Source: Chloroflexota bacterium
GTDB taxonomy: Bacteria; Chloroflexota; Dehalococcoidia; Bin125
Length of the DNA stretch: 64,000 bases
Direction of reading: 5' to 3'
Assembly (NCBI GenBank): GCA_009838915.1
Contig: VXQT01000036.1
Span: 177,998 to 241,997, forward strand
Shown one piece after another: positions 58,626-64,000 of the stretch (position 1 is its first letter; every line of letters begins with the position of its first letter). The notes beneath the pieces were generated by a model, which did not search any database, was not told the DNA's origin, and worked only from the letters and a program-made list of their open reading frames with translations. The translations under genes were made by a program, and so were the position numbers.

Positions 58626-60269
58626 ATGGTTGAGCAGATGGGATCCGAACTGCTCGCACGCCAGATGGTCAACGAGGGGGTTGAGGACCTCTTCTACATC
58701 ATGGGCGGACCGATCATCGAAGCGGCCGGCTTTGCCGCCGAACACGGCATTCGCACGATCGACTGCCGGCACGAGCAGGGCGCGGCGATGGCCGCGCATG
58801 GTTACGCGCGCGTCAAGCGGGTGCCCGGCGTCTGCATGGCCGCATCGGGTCCGGCGACCACGAACCTGCTGACCGGCGTCGCCAACGCTTTTCTAGACGG
58901 CGTACCGATGGTCGCCCTGGGCGGCGCTGCGGCGTTCTCATCGTTTGAACGTGACGATTTCCAGGAGTACGACCAACTCGCCATGGCCGTCCCAGTCACG
59001 CGCTGGGCCAGCCGTGTAACGCACTCGGCGCGCATGCCCGAGTTCTTCAACCTCGCCTACCGCGAGGCGCAGGGTCCGAAGCCAGGCCCCACCTACCTCG
59101 ACCTGCCCGGCGACACGCTCTATCAGCAGTCGGACGATGAAACCACATGGTTCCCGGACGCCGGCGCTGCGCGCTCGCGTCCCGGTGCTGACCCCGACCA
59201 GGTCAAAGAAGCGATCGAACTGCTGGCCAATGCCGAGCGGCCGATTGTGCTGACTGGCACCGGCATTTTCTGGTCGGACGCCTCCGCCGAGCTGCGTGAG
59301 TTCGTCGAGACGTCCGGCATCCCCTTCTACACCACCCCGCAGGGTCGCGGCGTCGTCCCCGAAGACCATGACCTCTGCTTCATCGCAGCTCGCTCCAAAG
59401 CGTTCCGCGAGGCTGACGTGGCGCTCGTCGTCGGTACCCGGCTCAACTTCGTAGTCGGCTCCGGCCTGCCACCGCGCTGGTCGCCCGACCTCAAGGTGAT
59501 CCACGTCGACACCGATCCGACGGAGATCGGCCACAACAAGGAAGCAGCGGTCGGCATGGTCGCTGACGCCAAGCGGGCTCTTGTGGCCCTGACCGCTGCT
59601 GCCAGGGAGGCCGGACTTGCACCGCCGACCGACTGGATCGCAGACCTGCGCGAATCGGACGACAACCGCCGCCAGCAGTCGCTGGAACTGGCGCACTCGT
59701 CGACCGTGCCGATTCACCCGCTGCGCCTCGCCGACGAAGTGGTGCAGCGCATGGACCGCGACGCCATCGTCTGCGTCGACGGCAACGCGACGCTCGCCTT
59801 CGCCCGCCAGTACATCCCCTCATTCGCCGAGGGCGGCCGTCTCAATCCTGGACCCAACGGCTGCATGGGCGTCGGCCTGCCCTTCGTGCTCGGCGCCAAG
59901 GCGGCAGCGCCCGAGCGGCAGGTCATTGGATTCGTCGGCGACGGCTCGTTCCTGATGAACGTGCAGGAGATCGACACGATGGTCCGGCACAACCTGCCGG
60001 CCACGATTGTGATCTCCAACAACGCAGGCTGGACCGCCGGCTCTAACGACACGCCGGGCCGACCGCTCGGCTACGGCCAGCGCTACGAGGACATCGCCGT
60101 CGCCCTCGGAGGCCACGGCGAACACGTGACCGATCCCGAAGAGATTGGCCCTGCGATTGAGCGGGCCATGGAGTCGGGTCTACCAGCCGTAGTCAACGTC
60201 GAGGTCGAGCAGCACGCGATGCCGGGCCAGGCCCGCTTCGGAGGATACTCGGCCACCCTGAGCCGCTAG
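58626..60269 (+). CDS. thiamine-diphosphate-dependent enzyme, acetolactate-synthase-like
   Basis: 547 residues, three-domain ThDP decarboxylase/carboligase. The catalytic Glu50 is in DCRHEQGAAMAAHGYARV; the middle domain includes PIVLTGTGIFWS; the ThDP-Mg motif starts GDGSFLMNVQEID and ends with NN. The opening HEQGAAMAAHGYAR is shared by AHAS, oxalyl-CoA decarboxylase and benzaldehyde-lyase-like enzymes; nothing here decides between them. AGGAAAGG lies upstream. It is followed by a palindromic repeat and a PPOX gene. Confidence 0.85.
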   Translation: MVEQMGSELLARQMVNEGVEDLFYIMGGPIIEAAGFAAEHGIRTIDCRHEQGAAMAAHGYARVKRVPGVCMAASGPATTNLLTGVANAFLDGVPMVALGGAAAFSSFERDDFQEYDQLAMAVPVTRWASRVTHSARMPEFFNLAYREAQGPKPGPTYLDLPGDTLYQQSDDETTWFPDAGAARSRPGADPDQVKEAIELLANAERPIVLTGTGIFWSDASAELREFVETSGIPFYTTPQGRGVVPEDHDLCFIAARSKAFREADVALVVGTRLNFVVGSGLPPRWSPDLKVIHVDTDPTEIGHNKEAAVGMVADAKRALVALTAAAREAGLAPPTDWIADLRESDDNRRQQSLELAHSSTVPIHPLRLADEVVQRMDRDAIVCVDGNATLAFARQYIPSFAEGGRLNPGPNGCMGVGLPFVLGAKAAAPERQVIGFVGDGSFLMNVQEIDTMVRHNLPATIVISNNAGWTAGSNDTPGRPLGYGQRYEDIAVALGGHGEHVTDPEEIGPAIERAMESGLPAVVNVEVEQHAMPGQARFGGYSATLSR

Positions 60270-60278
60270 CCGGGTCTC

Positions 60279-60308
60279 CCTCTCTCCCCGCTTCGCGGGG
60301 GGAGAGGG
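60279..60308 (+). repeat. REP-like palindrome, copy 3
   Basis: A CTCTCCCC-G-CTTCGC-GGGGGGAGAG hairpin, matching the hairpin half of the repeats near 17.4 and 40.5 kb. It lies between two same-strand genes and may reduce read-through or mark the 3' end of the ThDP gene. Confidence 0.55.
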
Positions 60309-60325
60309 CTGGAAAAGGACCAACA

Positions 60326-61150
60326 ATGGCATCCGTTCCCGCCGAACACGCCGACCTGGTCGGCGCGCCCAACTTTGCCCACCTCGTCACGGTCAACCGC
60401 GACGGGTCGCCGCAGTCCTCGCCGATCTGGATCCGACCCGACCGCGTCTCCGCCGACGGCGCGGTCGAATCGATCTTCTTCGTCACCGGTCTGCGTTATC
60501 GCAAAACGCTCAACATGCAGCGCGAGCCGCGCGTCGCGCTCTCGATCCATGGCGCGGACGATCCCTACCGCATGCTGGAAGTCGTCGGCACCGCCTCTTT
60601 CGAGCCGCGTAGCTCATGGGACGAACTCGACGCCATCTCCAACCAATACATGGGCCGTGATTACCCATTCAAAGGTGATGACCCGGCTGGCTGGCACGTG
60701 ACCGTCGAGATCGAACGCGTCACGCTGCCCAGCGGCGGCGATCAGCCGCCCTCCGTCGATCCGCCCGCGGCCAACTCCGACCTGCTCAGCCCGCCGCACT
60801 TCGCACACGTGGCGACGGTCAGCTCGACCGGTCAGCCGCGCTCCTCGGTGGTCTGGCATAGACGGCCCGAAGACGGCGGCGAGAACGACATCGAGTTCTG
60901 GACCGGCGCAGAGACGCTCAAGACCCGGCATTTGCGCAACAACCCGGCGGTCGCGGTCAGCATTCACGACGAGGCCGATCCGTATCGCTACACGGAGATT
61001 CGCGGCGAGGCCCAGATCACCCCAATCGACGGTCGAGAGATGGCGGACGAGTTGACGCGGCTCTACTGGAAGCTGGACGAGTTCCCGATGGACATCAGCG
61101 AGATGAACAGCGTCGCGATCCGCGTGGCGACCACGCACCGGGTCGGCTAA
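60326..61150 (+). CDS. tandem-domain PPOX-fold protein
   Basis: 274 residues made of two PPOX split-barrel domains. Domain 1 (~1-130): FAHLVTVNRDGSPQSSPIWIRPDRV, RKTLNMQREPRVALSIHG. Domain 2 (~150-274): FAHVATVSSTGQPRSSVVWHRRPEDG, TRHLRNNPAVAVSIHD. Single-domain members dimerise to form the flavin or F420 site, so this protein may be a covalent pseudo-dimer. AAGGA precedes the ATG. It converges on the VOC array with a 3-base gap. Confidence 0.84.
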   Translation: MASVPAEHADLVGAPNFAHLVTVNRDGSPQSSPIWIRPDRVSADGAVESIFFVTGLRYRKTLNMQREPRVALSIHGADDPYRMLEVVGTASFEPRSSWDELDAISNQYMGRDYPFKGDDPAGWHVTVEIERVTLPSGGDQPPSVDPPAANSDLLSPPHFAHVATVSSTGQPRSSVVWHRRPEDGGENDIEFWTGAETLKTRHLRNNPAVAVSIHDEADPYRYTEIRGEAQITPIDGREMADELTRLYWKLDEFPMDISEMNSVAIRVATTHRVG

Positions 61151-61153
61151 GGC

Positions 61154-61615
61154 TCACTCCATCGCGTTGATGGCGGCCTGCATCTCTTCGCCGCTGACCT
61201 GGTTCAGTTCGTGGTGGAACCACCAGAGGCCACCCTCCGGGTCTTCGGCCCGGTAGGTGCGATCGCCGTAGAACTGGTCCTCCGGCTCCTGCAGGATCTT
61301 CGCACCTGCAGCGGCGGCCTCAGCATGGTGGGCATCGACATCGTCGACGTAGACCATCACCGCGGCGTGCCGGTGAGGCAGGCGCCCGGGACCGCCCAGA
61401 CCGCCTTCGGGATAAGCCGTGGCCAAGGTGATCTCCTCGTTCCCGATCAGCAGCGAGCAATGCCCGACGCTGCCGTCGGGCATGTCCAGCCGAAATCGCT
61501 CGACGAAGCCGAACGCGCTGCAGAGAAACTCAATCATCGCCGGCGCGTCGTCGTAAGACAGCGCCGGCACGATCCGCTGACGACGGCCCGGTCCGAGATC
61601 GTTCTGCTCAGTCAT
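61154..61615 (-). CDS. VOC-family protein, tandem array copy 4
   Basis: 153 residues, PhnB-like VOC fold: IVPALSYDDAPAMIEFLCSAFGF at the start and DRTYRAEDPEGGLWWFHH at the end. Ends with an acidic helix (SGEEMQAAINAME). It lies 16 bases after the third array member and converges on the PPOX gene. Metal or substrate binding cannot be told from sequence alone; the last gene of a four-gene operon. Confidence 0.78.
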   Translation of the reverse strand: MTEQNDLGPGRRQRIVPALSYDDAPAMIEFLCSAFGFVERFRLDMPDGSVGHCSLLIGNEEITLATAYPEGGLGGPGRLPHRHAAVMVYVDDVDAHHAEAAAAGAKILQEPEDQFYGDRTYRAEDPEGGLWWFHHELNQVSGEEMQAAINAME

Positions 61616-61631
61616 GGCGCTACTCCGTTGA

Positions 61632-62081
61632 CTACATGTCCGCCGCCGCCGCCGCCATTTCTTCCGGCGTCACGTCTCGGATGTGCTGAGTGAAGACCCA
61701 CTGATGCCCCTCGAGGTCGACGGTGCGATAACTGCGATCGCCGTAGAACTGATCGGCGATCTCCTCGGTGATTTCCGCGCCTGCACCTCTAGCGTGCTCG
61801 TAGTGAGCATCAACGTCGTCAACGTAGACCATCACCTGCCCGTGGACGGCACTGAGGCTCTTTGGACTGGCCAGACCCATCTCATCGAAGGCCGTGGCGA
61901 GGAAGACGACGTTGTCGTCGAGATGGAGTTCAGCGTGTCCGAGCACCCCATCGCCCATGTCCAACTGCGTGCCGGCCTCGAACCCGTAGACGCGGCAGAG
62001 AAATTCGACCGCCGCCGGGCCGTCGGCGTATGCCAGATAGGGAATGATCCGCTGATTGCCTTCCGGTGGATTCTGAACCAT
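61632..62081 (-). CDS. VOC-family protein, tandem array copy 3
   Basis: 149 residues. Opening RIIPYLAYADGPAAVEFLCRVYGFE and closing DRSYRTVDLEGHQWVFTQH match the other array members. AAAGGACGAG precedes the ATG at 62081; the longer upstream frame is non-homologous. Ends with a helix rich in Ala/Glu. Confidence 0.8.
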   Translation of the reverse strand: MVQNPPEGNQRIIPYLAYADGPAAVEFLCRVYGFEAGTQLDMGDGVLGHAELHLDDNVVFLATAFDEMGLASPKSLSAVHGQVMVYVDDVDAHYEHARGAGAEITEEIADQFYGDRSYRTVDLEGHQWVFTQHIRDVTPEEMAAAAADM

Positions 62082-62100
62082 TGTCTCGTCCTTTCGCTCG

Positions 62101-62523
62101 TCACTCTGACTGCTCGATTGAGTCGCTCGCGCCTGCCTGCGGCTGCATGAAGGCCCAGCGATGACCTTCAAGGTCGATCGCCTCGTACAGGCGGGCGCCC
62201 CAGGGCTGATCCACGGGCCCATAGCGAATGCTCGCGCCCGCCGATTCCGCTTGCCGGAAGTGCGCGTCGACATTCTCGACATGGATCAGCACATGGCTCG
62301 GCAGCGCCTCCAGCGTCTGCGGAGAACAGTAACCGCCGCCGTCGAACAGCGAGGCCAGCATTACCTGCGCGCCCTCCAGCGCGAGCGCTGCGTGCACCAC
62401 GCGGCCGTCGGGAATCGTCTGCACATCCAGCGGCTCGAAGCCGAACACCCGGCAGAGCCAATCGATCGCCGCGGGAGCATCTGCGTAGGCCAGGTAGGGA
62501 AAGACGCGCTGCGACTCCGTCAC
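62101..62523 (-). CDS. VOC-family protein, tandem array copy 2
   Basis: 140 residues from a GTG start, with GAGG 7 bases in front; a TTG two codons earlier overlaps the previous stop and is the alternative. Opening FPYLAYADAPAAIDWLCRVFGFE, closing EAIDLEGHRWAFMQP. Shorter at the C-terminus than its paralogues. Confidence 0.78.
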   Translation of the reverse strand: MTESQRVFPYLAYADAPAAIDWLCRVFGFEPLDVQTIPDGRVVHAALALEGAQVMLASLFDGGGYCSPQTLEALPSHVLIHVENVDAHFRQAESAGASIRYGPVDQPWGARLYEAIDLEGHRWAFMQPQAGASDSIEQSE

Positions 62524-62525
62524 GA

Positions 62526-62990
62526 TCAATCCTCGTTGCTTGCGATCTTCAGCATCTCCGCCGCCGAATCCTCGTCCGACACGGACCGGAGCTGCTGCTG
62601 GAACGTCCAGCGGTGACCCTCCAGGTCCTCGACCCAGTAGGTGCGACCGCCCCAGAACCGATCCGCCGGCTCGGCCAGGACGCGCGCGCCTTCATCCCGC
62701 GCTCGCAGATAATGCGCGTCGACATCGTCGACATAGACGGTGATCTGCTGATGCAACGCAGCCAAGTCGCGCGGAGACAAGGTACCGGCTTCCTCGAATG
62801 GAGACGCAAGCATGATCTCCTCGCCAAGCAGACGCAGTGCAGCATTCCCGATTCGCCCGTCGCCCACTTCCATCCGCCGTACCTCCTCAAAACCAAACAC
62901 GCGGCACAGCCACTCGATCGCCGCCGGCGCATCGGCGTAGGTCAACGCGGGAACGCTCCGCTGGTGACCCAGGTCAGCCGCATCCGCCAT
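62526..62990 (-). CDS. VOC-family protein, tandem array copy 1
   Basis: 154 residues; first of the array. Opening VPALTYADAPAAIEWLCRVFGFE, closing WVEDLEGHRWTFQQQ, then an acidic C-terminal helix. The ATG at 62990 has GAGGG in front; a GTG seven codons earlier is also open. The stop lies just before the start of copy 2 (tight coupling). Confidence 0.8.
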   Translation of the reverse strand: MADAADLGHQRSVPALTYADAPAAIEWLCRVFGFEEVRRMEVGDGRIGNAALRLLGEEIMLASPFEEAGTLSPRDLAALHQQITVYVDDVDAHYLRARDEGARVLAEPADRFWGGRTYWVEDLEGHRWTFQQQLRSVSDEDSAAEMLKIASNED

Positions 62991-63209
62991 CAATGCCCTC
63001 GATCCGTCCACTCACGCGACTGCATCTCACGCTAGCGCATATATGTTCGGATCAGCAACGCCGTTCATCTCCGCACCATGCAGTCAACACGCAATCTGGC
63101 GCGATAGGCGGGTATCCGATAGCCTCAGATTCGCTGCGCGTTTGCGCGTGCCTAACTCAGGCGTATTCACGGACCCCTCGACCGACGACGGGCCGCGACG
63201 GAGGATGAC

Positions 63210-64000
63210 ATGGATCTCGGACTGACTGAAGAGCAGGAACTGCTGAAGAACTTCGCCCGCGACTTCCTCACCAACGAGTGCACGGAAAAGCTCGTGCGCG
63301 ACATGGAAGAGGACGATCGCGGCTACACCGACGACCTCTGGAACGGCATGGCCAACCAGGGTTGGATGGGCCTGATCACCGCTGAGGAACTCGGCGGCGC
63401 CGGGCTCAACTTCCTCGACCTCTGCGTGTTGCTGGAAGAATTCGGTCGTGCGCTGGTGCCCGGACCGTTCATCAACACCGTGCTGACCGCCGGTCTCGTC
63501 GAGGCGATCGGCAGCGATGCGCAGAAGCAACAGTACTGCACCGCCGTTGCCGCCGGACAGCACGTGATGACCTTCGCGCTGACCGAGCCGTCGGCCCGCT
63601 TCGACAGCTCAGGCGTCGAGGCCACGTGCGCCCCGGACGGCGACGGCTATGTGCTCAACGGCACCAAGCTGTTCATCCCTGACGCGCACGTCAGCGACAC
63701 GATCGTTGTCGTCGCCCGAGCCGCAGGCTCGGAGGGCGACGAGGGCGTTTCGATGTTCCTCGTGCCCGGCAACGCCGAGGGTCTCTCGACCACCGTCCTG
63801 CAGACGATCGCCGCCGACAAGCAGTGCGAGGTCACGCTGAACAACGTCCGCGTCGGCGGCGACGCGCTGCTCGGTCCCGAGGGCGGCGCCTGGCCAATCA
63901 TTGAGATCGCCAAGCGTTACTACACGGTCGCCTACTGCGCCTACATGGTCGGTCTGGCCCAGCGCGACTTCGAAATCTCGGTCGACTACGCCAAGGAGCG
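63210..64000 (+). CDS. acyl-CoA dehydrogenase, 5' part (runs off the window)
   Basis: 263 codons present; the gene continues to the right. Begins MDLGLTEEQELLKNFARDFL, typical of the N-terminal helical domain; ANQGWMGLITAEELGGAGLNFLDLCVLLEEFGRAL follows; the middle beta domain has TFALTEPSA (FAD contact) and DGYVLNGTKLFIPDAHVSDTIVVVAR. The catalytic Glu region is outside the window. GGAGG is 5 bases upstream of the ATG. FAD-dependent first step of beta-oxidation, which fits the SDR and hydratase cluster nearby but lies on the opposite strand. Confidence 0.88.
   Translation, partial: MDLGLTEEQELLKNFARDFLTNECTEKLVRDMEEDDRGYTDDLWNGMANQGWMGLITAEELGGAGLNFLDLCVLLEEFGRALVPGPFINTVLTAGLVEAIGSDAQKQQYCTAVAAGQHVMTFALTEPSARFDSSGVEATCAPDGDGYVLNGTKLFIPDAHVSDTIVVVARAAGSEGDEGVSMFLVPGNAEGLSTTVLQTIAADKQCEVTLNNVRVGGDALLGPEGGAWPIIEIAKRYYTVAYCAYMVGLAQRDFEISVDYAKE

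Noticed and set aside
1..64000. tRNA, rRNA or other structured RNA genes
   Set aside because: Gaps are short and were read for cloverleaf-like and conserved rRNA segments; none found by eye. A covariance-model scan would be more sensitive.
1..64000. Prophage or transposon
   Set aside because: No transposase, capsid, terminase or full integrase was seen. The integrase-like segment in the Gre gene lacks a catalytic domain.

Overview
The window is a gene-dense, high-GC bacterial chromosome segment of about 60 protein-coding genes with no RNA gene, CRISPR array, prophage or insertion sequence that I can see. The content suggests an environmental Chloroflexota-type heterotroph (SAR202/Dehalococcoidia-like). 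This is inferred from many flavin/F420-type luciferase-family oxidoreductases, PPOX-fold proteins, VOC proteins, SDRs, enoyl-CoA hydratases and CoA-transfer/racemase enzymes interleaved with housekeeping genes. No decisive phylogenetic marker is present, so the assignment is not proven.

Left part (1-18.3 kb): a truncated gene that may be citrate synthase; a GreA/GreB-type factor with an unusual N-terminal extension; rsmG; three tandem paralogous MFS exporters; an alpha-methylacyl-CoA racemase; two membrane lipid-type proteins (UPF0104 and PAP2); a two-component system whose kinase is followed one base later by a lipoprotein; an Eis-like acetyltransferase; a DapA-family aldolase; a glycosyltransferase; a HAD hydrolase; and an aquaporin. 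Middle part (18.3-42 kb): a YyaL/DUF255 protein, VOC and PPOX genes, enoyl-CoA hydratase, four LLM oxidoreductases, DUF2332, alpha/beta hydrolases, a DUF2157 membrane protein, two phosphohexomutases flanking an unknown gene, an aminotransferase, a YgjP-like metallopeptidase, an acyl-CoA:acetate/4-hydroxybutyrate CoA-transferase family protein, DUF488, NIPSNAP and M20 proteins.

Right part (42-64 kb): an Lhr helicase converging on RecQ, which is closely preceded by a relatively AT-rich gene with a type I restriction (HSDR_N) nuclease domain. Next comes a TPR -> clpS -> selenoprotein cluster. The selenoprotein is the main discovery: two reading frames that look like separate genes are one glycine/D-proline reductase selenoprotein-B (GrdB/PrdB)-family gene interrupted by an in-frame UGA in a U-x-x-C motif, with a perfect hairpin correctly placed to be a bacterial SECIS element. 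After an ADP-ribosylglycohydrolase gene comes a minus-strand fatty-acid-type cluster in which each of two intact SDR genes is followed by an SDR lacking catalytic residues, with an enoyl-CoA hydratase between the pairs. The window ends with a monooxygenase-fold protein, a ThDP enzyme, a double-domain PPOX protein, four tandem VOC genes and the start of an acyl-CoA dehydrogenase.

Two structural themes recur. Many genes have a TANNNT -10-like box only 6-8 bases before the start codon, which points to leaderless transcripts. Small GC-rich palindromic repeats (REP-like) lie between genes at three places, with a different type at a fourth.
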